The notes below the pieces were generated by a model. The model was not told the DNA's origin, ran no database searches, and worked only from the letters and a program-made list of their open reading frames with translations. A stretch of 15,895 bases of DNA from CAYJVB01 sp964373575 (lineage in GTDB: Archaea > Aenigmatarchaeota > Aenigmatarchaeia > CG10238-14): positions 1 to 15,895 of the forward strand of contig CAYJVB010000016.1 of assembly GCA_964373575.1 (NCBI GenBank), written 5' to 3'. Positions within the stretch are counted from its first letter, which is position 1; each line of letters begins with the position of its first letter. Below, piece after piece: positions 6,981 through 13,366 of this stretch. The position numbers and the translations under genes were made by a program.

Positions 6981-7262
6981 ATGCCAATTGAGCCACAGAA
7001 CATTGTCAGGCATGAGCTAATAGGACTAAAGGTAAAGGTTAAAAGATCTACCAACAAATCTCAAGTAGGCTTGCAGGGAACAGTAATAGATGAAACTTAT
7101 AATACCATAAAAATTGAAACTAATAAGGGAGAAAAGAAAGTTGCCAAAAACACAGCAATATTTATATTTGAACTTCCCAATGGTAAAAAAGTTGAAGTCA
7201 ACGGTGAACTGCTTGTTAGCAGGCCGGAAGACAGATTAAAAAAGAAATTTCCAAGGTGGTAA
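6981..7262 (+). CDS. rnp1: RNase P protein component 1 (Rpp29)
   Basis: This 93-residue protein belongs to the Rpp29/Pop4 family, a subunit of archaeal RNase P that pairs with Rpp21 and helps the catalytic RNA remove 5' leaders from tRNA precursors. The barrel-fold signature is clear: HELIGLKVKVKRSTNKSQVGLQGTV, VIDETYNTIKIET, KVAKNTAIFIFELPNGKKVEV and the C-terminal SRPEDRLKKKF. Length is normal for archaea. In archaeal genomes this gene usually sits between aIF1 and uS17, in agreement with its place here. No good ribosome-binding motif precedes the ATG, so it may be read after the upstream gene or from a short leader. Its stop region supplies GGTGG for the next ORF. Confidence 0.93.
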   Translation: MPIEPQNIVRHELIGLKVKVKRSTNKSQVGLQGTVIDETYNTIKIETNKGEKKVAKNTAIFIFELPNGKKVEVNGELLVSRPEDRLKKKFPRW

Positions 7263-7263
7263 A

Positions 7264-7491
7264 GTGGAAGAAAAATTGATTCAGGAGATAGAAAAGAGAT
7301 TAATTAGAGATAAAAAGTTTAGAAAGGAATTAACTGCGACTCTAATTAATGATTATATTATTGATTCCAAACCAATTTCTTTCAAGGAAATTAAGAAGAG
7401 GACAAGAGATTTGATAAGATATACAGCTGAATTGGAATTAAAAGAAATGTTTGAGGAACCCGAAGAAGTAAATGAAGTCTTGGAAAACTAG
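7264..7491 (+). CDS. Unknown small helical protein between Rpp29 and uS17
   Basis: This 75-residue ORF starts with GTG one base after the Rpp29 stop, with GGTGG (7255-7259) four bases upstream, and ends in the ribosome-binding motif of uS17. That fit argues for a real, co-translated gene. The protein is highly charged and predicted helical: residues 1-32 (EEKLIQEIEKRLIRDKKFRKEL), a short break at IDSKPIS, then a second helix (FKEIKKRTRDLIRYTAELELKEMF) and an acidic tail. The SFKEIKKRTRDLIRYTAE part loosely resembles a DNA- or RNA-binding helix pair, but I cannot name a family. No membrane segment or cysteine is present. A ribosome- or RNase P-associated role is only suggested by position. Confidence 0.7.
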   Translation: MEEKLIQEIEKRLIRDKKFRKELTATLINDYIIDSKPISFKEIKKRTRDLIRYTAELELKEMFEEPEEVNEVLEN

Positions 7492-7499
7492 TGATTTTT

Positions 7500-7835
7500 A
7501 TGGTTAAGCAAAAAACTCGTGACATAGGTTATGATGTAAAACCACCATCTCAGTTATGCAGTGATAAATTATGTCCTTGGCATGGCACACTTCCAATACG
7601 AGGAAAGATTTTAGAAGGAACTGTTGTTTCTGATAAGATGCAAAGAACAGTTGTCATTAGAAGAGATTATCTTCATTTTGTTCCAAAATATGAGAGACAC
7701 GAGAAAAGGAAGAATAGAATACCTGCACATAATCCCACATGTATTTTAGCCAAGAAGGGTGATTTTGTAAAAATTGCAGAATGCAGGCCATTAACAAAAA
7801 CAAAACATTTTGTTGTCATAGAAAAGGCTGGTTAA
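7500..7835 (+). CDS. rps17: Small subunit ribosomal protein uS17
   Basis: This 111-residue protein is a primary 16S-binding protein of the 30S body. The OB-fold signature is clear: GKILEGTVVSDKMQRTVVIRR, YLHFVPKYERHEKRKNRIPAHNP, then KKGDFVKIAECRPLTKTKHFVVIE. The N-terminal extension (DIGYDVKPPSQLCSDKLCPWHG) is typical of archaea and eukaryotes and carries two cysteines. The start is ATG 7500: GTGAT at 7491-7495 lies six bases upstream, the same arrangement as at the HAD gene. An in-frame GTG at 7491 would add three residues. It is followed by uL14 after 1 nt. Confidence 0.96.
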   Translation: MVKQKTRDIGYDVKPPSQLCSDKLCPWHGTLPIRGKILEGTVVSDKMQRTVVIRRDYLHFVPKYERHEKRKNRIPAHNPTCILAKKGDFVKIAECRPLTKTKHFVVIEKAG

Positions 7836-7836
7836 A

Positions 7837-8235
7837 ATGAAGGCAGTAAAAGCTAAAATAACAAGGGGAATACCCACCGGTAGTTTGATAGAATGTGCTG
7901 ATAATACTGGCGCAAAGATATTGAGAGTCATAGCCGTTATTGGTTATAAGGGCGTTAAGAGCAGATATCCTTCAGCTGGTGTTGGTGATGTTGTTGTTTG
8001 CTCTGTAAGACACGGTAATGTAAAGATGAGAAAACAAGTGGTTCGTGCTGTGGTTATAAGACAAAGGATGGAATATAGAAGACCTAATGGTATGAGGATT
8101 TCTTTTGAAGATAATGCTGCCGCAATTGTTAATGAAAGAGGGGAACCCCAGGGCACGCAAATAAAAGGACCAGTCGCGAAAGAGGTTGTAGAGAGATTTT
8201 CCGTTGTGGGTAAAGTTTCAAATTTTGTTATTTAG
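7837..8235 (+). CDS. rpl14: Large subunit ribosomal protein uL14
   Basis: This 132-residue protein lies at the 50S-30S interface and forms part of the factor-binding region. It is highly conserved: SLIECADNTGAKILRVIAV, GVGDVVVCSVRHGNVKMRKQ and the RISFEDNAAAIVNERGEPQGTQI block ending in GPVAKEV. Length is standard for archaea. The start ATG 7837 is one base after the uS17 stop, with GGTTAA just upstream. It is followed by a 71-nt gap containing two TATA-like elements, so transcription may be re-initiated for uL24. Confidence 0.97.
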   Translation: MKAVKAKITRGIPTGSLIECADNTGAKILRVIAVIGYKGVKSRYPSAGVGDVVVCSVRHGNVKMRKQVVRAVVIRQRMEYRRPNGMRISFEDNAAAIVNERGEPQGTQIKGPVAKEVVERFSVVGKVSNFVI

Positions 8236-8270
8236 TTTAAATACTATGTCATAATAAACCATTTAAACAC
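8236..8270 (+). promoter_or_regulatory. Tandem TATA-like elements before uL24
   Basis: TTTAAATA (8236-8243) and TTTAAACA (8262-8269) lie in the gap between uL14 and uL24. The second predicts a start near 8292, giving a short leader that still contains AGGTGA (8297-8302), the ribosome-binding site four bases before ATG 8307. A separate or boosting promoter for uL24 onward is likely. Confidence 0.5.
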
Positions 8271-8306
8271 TTTCCTTTAATAGTTTAGAGAAGTATAGGT
8301 GAATTT

Positions 8307-8804
8307 ATGAAAAAATGGTCAAGACACTGGAAAGCATCCAAACAACCAAGGAAGCAGAGAAAGTATAGATATAATACACCAATTCATGTTCGAAAGAAAT
8401 TACTTTCTGCACATTTGTCAAAAGAACTTATCAAGAAATATAATAGAAGATCAGTTCCTCTAAGAGAAGGCGATGAGGCCGAAATCATGAGAGGGAAACA
8501 TAAAAAGAAAAGAGGTAAAGTTAGCAAATTGAGTTTAAGAAAACTGAGAGTTTACATAGAAGGAATATCACAGAAAAGGGTTGCTGGAACTGAGATTCCT
8601 TTGGGTTTTGAACCCAGTAACTTGAGGATTGTTGATTTGAATTTGAGTGACAAGAAAAGATTAAAAACATTAAATAAAACATTAAAGGAGGATGAACATG
8701 GGAAAGCACCTAAAGTCGCTGTCGGCGCCAAAGTTTTGGAGAGTACCCCCAAAGCAAAGACCGTGGGTAGTGAAACCAAGACCGGGACCTCACAAAAAAT
8801 TTGA
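8307..8804 (+). CDS. rpl24: Large subunit ribosomal protein uL24 with an overprinted C-terminal tail
   Basis: This 165-residue protein is an assembly initiator of the 50S subunit. The N-terminal SKQPRKQRKYRYNTPIHVRKK, the KOW motif at 51-75 (PLREGDEAEIMRGKHKKKRGKV) and the segment PSNLRIVDLNLSDKKRLKTL (103-122) are standard archaeal L24. Archaeal homologues normally end soon after that last block, at about 120-125 residues. Here a further 40 residues follow, and from residue 131 they are read in a different frame from the start of the eS4 gene (107 nt shared). The tail is Lys/Ser/Thr-rich and unlike any known domain. Loss of the stop codon, or a one-base sequencing error in the nearby A-runs, could each explain it. 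Confidence 0.93.
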   Translation: MKKWSRHWKASKQPRKQRKYRYNTPIHVRKKLLSAHLSKELIKKYNRRSVPLREGDEAEIMRGKHKKKRGKVSKLSLRKLRVYIEGISQKRVAGTEIPLGFEPSNLRIVDLNLSDKKRLKTLNKTLKEDEHGKAPKVAVGAKVLESTPKAKTVGSETKTGTSQKI

Positions 8805-9414
8805 GTCTATACCTTTATTGATAATTCTCAGAGATATTTTGAAATTAGTTGATACTTCATCTGAAGGGGAAAAAATCATTAAAGCGAAAGAAATTCTTGT
8901 TGATGGTAAACTCCGAAAAGATCACAAATATCCTGTAGGTCTGATGGACGTTATTCATATTCCTAAGATCAATAAAGGTTATCGAATTGTTCCAGTGAAA
9001 AAAGGTTTGGAGCTATTGGAAATACCTGTTAAAGAAGTTAATTTTAAATTGTGCAGAGTTGATGGCAAAACATTGATAAAAAATGGCGAATTGCAATTAA
9101 ATTTGCATGACGGAAGAAATATTATTTTGGAATCTAAGGTAAAGAAAGAAGATTACAAAACTGGTGATTCTGTATTAATAGAATTGCCTTCACAAAAAAT
9201 AGTTGAGCATATAAAAATGGAGAAAGGGAATTTAGGAATAATTATCGGCGGTCAAAACAAGGGTCAGTTTGTTAAAGTTAAAGAATTGAAGAAAACAAGG
9301 AGTAGGGAACCAAATAAAATTGTATGCGATTTGAATGGTAGAGAGTATGATGCTGTTAAGGATTACGTCTTTATAGTTGGTTCCAATAAACCAGTTGTGA
9401 GAGTGAGTGGTTAA
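8698..9414 (+). CDS. rps4e: Small subunit ribosomal protein eS4
   Basis: This 238-residue 30S protein is found in archaea and eukaryotes but not bacteria. It starts MGKHLKSLSAPKFWRVPPKQ, the classic S4e beginning. Then come an S4-like RNA-binding segment (IPLLIILRDILKLVDTSSEGEKIIKAKEILVDGK), the central domain (YPVGLMDVIHIPKINKGYRI) and a C-terminal KOW-like part (GNLGIIIGGQNKGQFVKVKEL). The start is set at ATG 8698 by the family N-terminus and by GGAGG at 8687-8691; an ATG at 8692 would add two residues. Its first 107 nt lie inside uL24 in another frame, so the two are probably translated in a coupled way. Confidence 0.96.
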   Translation: MGKHLKSLSAPKFWRVPPKQRPWVVKPRPGPHKKFESIPLLIILRDILKLVDTSSEGEKIIKAKEILVDGKLRKDHKYPVGLMDVIHIPKINKGYRIVPVKKGLELLEIPVKEVNFKLCRVDGKTLIKNGELQLNLHDGRNIILESKVKKEDYKTGDSVLIELPSQKIVEHIKMEKGNLGIIIGGQNKGQFVKVKELKKTRSREPNKIVCDLNGREYDAVKDYVFIVGSNKPVVRVSG

Positions 9415-9415
9415 T

Positions 9416-9919
9416 ATGAATCCCATGAAAGAAATCAAAATTGAAAAAGTAACTTTGAATATAGGTTGTGGTGTAGATAAAGAAAAACTTGATAGAGCAA
9501 AGAAGTTACTTGAAAAACTAACCAACCAAAAAGCAATGATTACACAGACAATAAAAAGAAATACTTTTGGTGTAGCTAAAGGCAAGCCTGTTGGTGTTAA
9601 AGTTACTCTTCGTGGTCAGAATGCTAAAATGTTTCTCGATAATGTGTTCAAAGCTATTGATGATAAAATCAAGAAATCACAGATTAATGGTGGAAATTTT
9701 TCTATTGGAATAAAAGAATATATTGATTTGTCCTCTGCAATTTATGATCCAGATATAGGAATCATAGGTTTCGATACAACAGTTACACTAGAAAGGCCAG
9801 GCTTTAAAGTGAAAAGAAGAAGTATACGAAAATCTAAAATAGGTAAAAATCATTTAATAACTAAAAATGAGACTATTGAATGGGTTGAAAAACAGGGGGT
9901 TGAGATACTTGGAGAATGA
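9416..9919 (+). CDS. rpl5: Large subunit ribosomal protein uL5
   Basis: This 167-residue protein binds 5S rRNA in the central protuberance and contacts P-site tRNA. MNPMKEIKIEKVTLNIGCGVD is the archaeal L5 start. The blocks KRNTFGVAKGKPVGVKVTLRG and IKEYIDLSSAIYDPDIGIIGFD match the family, and the tail RPGFKVKRRSIRKSKIGKNH agrees with it as well. ATG 9416 is preferred over the in-frame GTG at 9407: GTGGTTAAT places GTG six bases before it, with the eS4 stop inside the motif. Length is usual for archaea (about 165-185). Confidence 0.96.
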   Translation: MNPMKEIKIEKVTLNIGCGVDKEKLDRAKKLLEKLTNQKAMITQTIKRNTFGVAKGKPVGVKVTLRGQNAKMFLDNVFKAIDDKIKKSQINGGNFSIGIKEYIDLSSAIYDPDIGIIGFDTTVTLERPGFKVKRRSIRKSKIGKNHLITKNETIEWVEKQGVEILGE

Positions 9920-9920
9920 A

Positions 9921-10088
9921 ATGGGTCCTCGTGACATAACTACAAAATTAGCTGGTATAATTTTCAAGAAAGCTCTTTTGGAGAATAATTGGACGAAAGT
10001 TTATGAGAATGTATTTTTTGAAATGATGAACAACGAATTTGAAGATGAGATGAGTTTTCTGCGAATTTTTGGCGATTGTGGTGGTTAA
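9921..10088 (+). CDS. Unknown 55-residue protein between uL5 and uS14
   Basis: This short ORF begins two bases after the uL5 stop, with GGAG (9911-9914) in place as a ribosome-binding motif, and ends 4 nt before the uS14 ATG. A longer form starting at 9867 inside uL5 is possible but less likely. The sequence is mostly helical: KLAGIIFKKALLENNWTKVYE, then VFFEMMNNEFEDEMSFLRIF, ending in a cysteine and two glycines. No family is recognised. It fills a gap that in most archaea holds nothing between uL5 and uS14. The position suggests a ribosome-linked role, which remains unproved. Confidence 0.6.
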   Translation: MGPRDITTKLAGIIFKKALLENNWTKVYENVFFEMMNNEFEDEMSFLRIFGDCGG

Positions 10089-10092
10089 TTCT

Positions 10093-10236
10093 ATGCCCAA
10101 GAAATTTGGAAGAGGAACACGTGTTTGTCGAAAATGTGGAAACCATAAGGGTCTTATTAGAAAATATGGATTATATTATTGTAGAAGATGTATGCGAGAA
10201 GTTGCTCAGCAATTGGGTTTTGAAAAATTTAGTTGA
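10093..10236 (+). CDS. rps14: Small subunit ribosomal protein uS14 (zinc-binding type)
   Basis: This 47-residue protein of the 30S head was found by reading the DNA directly. It starts PKKFGRGTRVCRKCGNHKG, with a zinc site formed by C12, C15, C30 and C33, and contains GLIRKYGLYYCRRCMREVA, the usual S14 pattern. It is slightly shorter than most archaeal S14 (about 50-56), mainly at the ends. GTGGTTAATTCT precedes the ATG, so the coding end of the previous ORF supplies the ribosome-binding region. In most archaea uS8 and uL6 come next; here a prepilin peptidase follows, so the ribosomal cluster is broken at this point. Confidence 0.93.
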   Translation: MPKKFGRGTRVCRKCGNHKGLIRKYGLYYCRRCMREVAQQLGFEKFS

Positions 10237-10241
10237 GTGAT

Positions 10242-11102
10242 ATGTTGGAAATTCTTTTGATTATTGTTGCTTTTATTGGTTCAAGTCTTGCCGGCATAAT
10301 TGATTTGAAGACAACTGAAATTCCTGATCAAATACCTTATGTGATGATGGGCGTTGGAATTTTGGCTTATGCTGTGAAATCACTTTTAGTTTGGAGCTAT
10401 TGGCCGCTTCTTTTATCGATTATTTATGGCTTGGTTTTTTTGGGAATAGGATTTTTGATGTACTACACAGGTCAGTGGGGAGGTGGGGACGCAAAATTAT
10501 TGTCAGCAATCGGGTTTTTGTTACCTTCTCTAACTTCTAGTGTAACAAAGACTTTAATATTTCCTTTTCCAATCAGCTTTTTCTTCAATCTATTTTTTGT
10601 AGGAGCAGTTTACATGATAGGTTACGCCTTGTTTCTTTCTATCAAAAATAGACGAATTTGGGAAGTTTTTGTACATGATATAAAGGCCAATTCCAAGATG
10701 CTAGTTGTTCTAAATGTTTTTGTTGTTATTGGTTTAATGCTATTAGGATATTTCACGATGAATTTATTTTCAAATCTTAGTTATTCCCAGATCATCAAGA
10801 ATGAAATAATGATTGCGGTAGCTATTGTTGGCATGTTTTTTGTTTGGAGATTTACTAAGGTAGTGGAAGATATCGGATTCAAGAAAAAAATTCCCGTATT
10901 CACGTTAAGAGAAGGAGATGTTCTTTTGGAATCAAAGTTGTGGGAAGGATTGACGGTTAAACAAGTGAAGAAAATTAGAAGTGCTAATAAAAAACATGTT
11001 TGGATCAAAGAGGGTGTTAGATTTGGTCTTGCATTTCCTTTAGCTTTGTTATTTACATTGTTTGTGGGAGACGGTGTTATCCTATTGATAGGATTGATTT
11101 AA
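10242..11102 (+). CDS. Archaeal prepilin peptidase (class A24 aspartic membrane protease)
   Basis: This 286-residue integral membrane protease would remove class III signal peptides from archaellins or type IV pilins at the membrane. Both catalytic aspartates are visible: D21 in DLKTTEIPD (the D-x-x-T-x-x-I-P site) and D83 in the GGGD motif of GQWGGGDAKLLSAIG. Several hydrophobic segments occur (about 1-20, 33-50, 55-76, 98-130, 150-172, 180-195 and the C-terminus). The soluble part (TLREGDVLLESKLWEG) and the ending KEGVRFGLAFPLALLFTLFVGD are familiar from FlaK/EppA-like enzymes. ATG 10242 is chosen, although TTG 10233 or 10245 remain possible. No pilin gene lies in the window, so its substrate is unknown. 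It overlaps nothing and sits 5 nt after uS14. Confidence 0.88.
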   Translation: MLEILLIIVAFIGSSLAGIIDLKTTEIPDQIPYVMMGVGILAYAVKSLLVWSYWPLLLSIIYGLVFLGIGFLMYYTGQWGGGDAKLLSAIGFLLPSLTSSVTKTLIFPFPISFFFNLFFVGAVYMIGYALFLSIKNRRIWEVFVHDIKANSKMLVVLNVFVVIGLMLLGYFTMNLFSNLSYSQIIKNEIMIAVAIVGMFFVWRFTKVVEDIGFKKKIPVFTLREGDVLLESKLWEGLTVKQVKKIRSANKKHVWIKEGVRFGLAFPLALLFTLFVGDGVILLIGLI

Positions 11103-11591
11103 CTATCTAGCTAAATATCTGTGAGAGATCTCTTCAACTTCTATCGCATCAAGTATTTCCTGAAGATAAACTACAGTTTCTAAATCTTCTGCACAATAAA
11201 CCATCAGTCCATGCCATTCAACTGAATTACAAGAATTCACATCACCTAATTTTCTTTTTATTATGTCTCTATATTGATCAATAACTCTTTTTTTGGCCAT
11301 TTTCAACTGATATATTGCATGATCTTCACCATAACTTGATGATTCATATTCTATTCCAACAAGGTGATACACATTTTCAAGAAATACTATGTAAAATAAA
11401 TCAATAGATCCTAATGTCCCCGAAGCATACTCAAATTGAAAATCCCTCTCGCAATATAATTTTTCTCCACGGTTTAATACATCATGGTTTAGATTGGATG
11501 GATTTTCTTTGATGGCCGTAACAATCATATCATGATATCTTGACTTAAATCGATCTGTTGATCCCCGACCGAATTTTAATCTTTTAGGCAC
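11103..11591 (-). CDS. Unknown protein, possible PD-(D/E)XK nuclease-like fold
   Basis: This 162-residue protein has no family I can name. The central region GTLGSIDLFYIVFLENVYHLVGIEYES (residues about 58-84) shows an acidic residue in a strand followed, about 16 residues later, by E-x-E in a second strand. This spacing is typical of restriction-endonuclease-like folds, where the usual ending is E-x-K. A following helix (AIYQLKMAKKRVIDQYRDIIK) fits the family's QL-x-x-Y style helix. The catalytic Lys is missing at the standard place, so it may be inactive, shifted or a different fold. The GTG start has a TATA-like element (11615-11624) centred about 27 nt upstream and no ribosome-binding motif, indicating a leaderless mRNA. 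Confidence 0.7.
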   Translation of the reverse strand: MPKRLKFGRGSTDRFKSRYHDMIVTAIKENPSNLNHDVLNRGEKLYCERDFQFEYASGTLGSIDLFYIVFLENVYHLVGIEYESSSYGEDHAIYQLKMAKKRVIDQYRDIIKRKLGDVNSCNSVEWHGLMVYCAEDLETVVYLQEILDAIEVEEISHRYLAR

Positions 11592-11614
11592 GAATTGTTA
11601 TTTGGCATGGAAAT

Positions 11615-11624
11615 CTTAAATATA
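11615..11624 (-). promoter_or_regulatory. TATA-like element of the 11103-11591 gene
   Basis: Read on the minus strand this is TATATTTAAG. Its centre lies about 27 nt before the GTG start at 11591, the spacing expected if transcription begins at or next to the start codon. It overlaps the end of the seryl-tRNA synthetase region, so the two genes are probably transcribed independently. Confidence 0.55.
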
Positions 11625-11626
11625 GG

Positions 11627-12907
11627 CTAGATACCTAATTTTTTCTTTCCACTCATGAATGGTCTCAAAACTTCTGGGATAACAACCGAACCATCTTTTT
11701 GTTGATTTTGTTCTATTATCGCGATCATTACTCTACTGGTTGCTAGTGCTGTATTATTCAAAGTATGTACGAGACCTGCAGCTGCCTGACCTTCTTTTTC
11801 TCTGAATCTTATGTTCAATCTTCTTGCTTGATAATCTGTGCAGTTTGAGTTTGATCCTACTTCCCTGTATTGACCGTCGGCCATTAGAATTTCAGTGTCG
11901 TATTTTTTAGCTGCAATGCTGCCTATATCGCCAGTACAAACGTTAACTACTCTATATGGCAACCCCAATCCTTGTAGAAGATCTTCAGAATTTTTCTGCA
12001 ACTCTTCATGTAATTTCCAAGAATCTTTAGGAAAACAAAAGATGAACTGTTCAATTTTATGAAACTGATGCATCCTAAATAAACCTTTCGTATATTTTCC
12101 ATGTGCACCCACTTCTTTTCTGAAGCACGGACTGAATCCACAAAATTTTAATGGCAAGTCGTCTTTGTTTAGAATTTCATCCTTCAACATTGCTCCTAGA
12201 GGATGTTCTGCTGTCGCGATTAGATACAAGTCTTCTTTCTCTATTTTGTATATCTGTTCTTCAAAAAATTCAAAATCTGTTACGCCAATGAAAGGTTCCT
12301 TATGGATCATGTACGGCGGAATAATAAAAGTATAACCACGCTTCATCATGATATCTATTCCATATTGTGCTATGGCTAAATCCAGTCTGGCTAAATCATT
12401 TTTAAGGTAGAAAAATCCATGACCTGAAACCTTTGCTGCTCTTTCAACATCTATCAAGCCTAAGCCCTGCAGTATATCGAGATGATTTTTAGGTTCAAAG
12501 TCAAATTTCAATGGCTTTCCCCAGGTTCTAATCACAACATTATCCTTGTCGTCTTTGCCGAAAGGAACAGATTCATGCAGGATGTTAGGTAACCGCATTT
12601 GTATGTATTTGATTTTTTCTTGATAATCTTCAGCTTTCTTTTCTAATTCTTCAATTTTCCGTGGAATTTCCTGCGCTTCTTTCAATTTCCTGCTGGCATC
12701 TTTTTTCTGTTTTTTGAGTTCTGCTATTTCTTGTGTGATCACATTTCTTTTATATCTAAAGTCGTTGATCTCTTGAATTAGTTGTCTCCATTCTTTGTCG
12801 TATTTCAGTAAATCATCGACCCATTTAAGTTTTTCTGTATCGTGGCGTCTATCCAAATCTTTCTTGACTATTTCTGGTGTTTCTCTGAGAAGCTTAATGT
12901 CTAACAT
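11627..12907 (-). CDS. serS: Seryl-tRNA synthetase
   Basis: This 426-residue class II synthetase charges tRNA-Ser (and tRNA-Sec where present). It has an N-terminal domain with a long coiled-coil arm (residues about 30-105) that grips the tRNA long variable arm. The catalytic core follows: the TAE loop at 232-234 (ATAEHPLGAML), motif 2 from FRKEVG at 262-267 to FRMHQFHKIEQF at 277-288, and motif 3 at 390-402 (TSRVMIAIIEQNQ). It is the common, not the rare methanogen-type, enzyme, since the arm and motifs align with standard SerRS. Length is normal. GAGGT (12914-12918) lies six bases before the ATG, and a TATA-like element lies at 12937-12950. Confidence 0.97.
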   Translation of the reverse strand: MLDIKLLRETPEIVKKDLDRRHDTEKLKWVDDLLKYDKEWRQLIQEINDFRYKRNVITQEIAELKKQKKDASRKLKEAQEIPRKIEELEKKAEDYQEKIKYIQMRLPNILHESVPFGKDDKDNVVIRTWGKPLKFDFEPKNHLDILQGLGLIDVERAAKVSGHGFFYLKNDLARLDLAIAQYGIDIMMKRGYTFIIPPYMIHKEPFIGVTDFEFFEEQIYKIEKEDLYLIATAEHPLGAMLKDEILNKDDLPLKFCGFSPCFRKEVGAHGKYTKGLFRMHQFHKIEQFIFCFPKDSWKLHEELQKNSEDLLQGLGLPYRVVNVCTGDIGSIAAKKYDTEILMADGQYREVGSNSNCTDYQARRLNIRFREKEGQAAAGLVHTLNNTALATSRVMIAIIEQNQQKDGSVVIPEVLRPFMSGKKKLGI

Positions 12908-12936
12908 AGCAATACCTCTTTAATTTTATCGATTCT

Positions 12937-12950
12937 GGATTTAAATTTTC
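12937..12950 (-). promoter_or_regulatory. TATA-like element near serS
   Basis: Read on the minus strand this is GAAAATTTAAATCC. It predicts a start about 12915-12920, very close to the GAGGT ribosome-binding motif, so the leader would be minimal. A second TATA element at 13044-13053 may provide a longer transcript or a separate small RNA. Confidence 0.45.
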
Positions 12951-12984
12951 TTAAAGACATAACTAAGAAAGAGTAGGAAACTTG

Positions 12985-13022
12985 TTTAGTCAGTCGGATT
13001 GGGACGGCATCACGTTCACTTA
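12985..13022 (-). ncRNA. Possible small RNA with a C/D-like arrangement
   Basis: On the minus strand a GTGATGC (13008-13014, one base off the C box RTGATGA) is followed by a 14-nt stretch and then CTGA (12990-12993, D box). A TATA element at 13044-13053 predicts a start at about 13017-13023, right before the C-like box. The stretch between the boxes is complementary to TCGGATTGGGACGG, which resembles a conserved 16S rRNA segment near position 1300 as I remember it. No second C'/D' pair is seen, so this is tentative. Confidence 0.2.
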
Positions 13023-13043
13023 ATCAAATATTTGTCATATAAC

Positions 13044-13053
13044 TATTTATAAG
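13044..13053 (-). promoter_or_regulatory. TATA-like element in the gap upstream of serS
   Basis: Read on the minus strand this is CTTATAAATA, a good match to an archaeal TATA box. It lies after the small membrane-protein gene and well before serS, so it would produce either a serS mRNA with a leader of over 100 nt or an independent small RNA. Confidence 0.5.
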
Positions 13054-13069
13054 ATATGCTTACGCAAGA

Positions 13070-13342
13070 TTAACTCATTTCCCATTGATATCCGTCAGGT
13101 TCGGTTATAGATTTTAATGTTAGTGGAAAATGTTGTCTTATCGTCAGTAACTTTTCCCTTTCAATAGGACCTTCTCCATATATCAAAACTTCATATCCAG
13201 TTAATTCTCCACTTTTTTTAATTCTACTGGCATTAATACGGTATTTAGGTAATACCAACGATATAAATGCCATCACTGAACTATATGCTACCATAACAGC
13301 AGCGTTAGCACCGAAGACCAATCTATAAGGCCCACTAGACAT
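13070..13342 (-). CDS. Unknown small protein with one hydrophobic segment
   Basis: This 90-residue protein begins MSSGPYRLVFGANAAVMVAY and has a hydrophobic stretch at about 8-31 that could be a single membrane helix or signal anchor. It is followed by basic residues (KYRINASRIKK), then a short soluble part (GYEVLIYGEGPIEREKLLTIRQ) ending in WEMS. By the positive-inside rule the C-terminal part probably faces the cytoplasm. No family is recognised. A TATA-like element (minus strand GGTTTAAGTG, 13367-13376) is centred about 28-30 nt before the ATG, predicting a nearly leaderless mRNA. The clean promoter and complete frame support a real gene. Confidence 0.6.
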   Translation of the reverse strand: MSSGPYRLVFGANAAVMVAYSSVMAFISLVLPKYRINASRIKKSGELTGYEVLIYGEGPIEREKLLTIRQHFPLTLKSITEPDGYQWEMS

Positions 13343-13366
13343 TTTTAATTACCTATTCCTATTTTG

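Noticed and set aside
9232..9585. Minus-strand 117-residue open frame under eS4 and uL5
   Set aside because: Hydrophobic shadow of Lys-rich coding sequence; the sense genes are certain.
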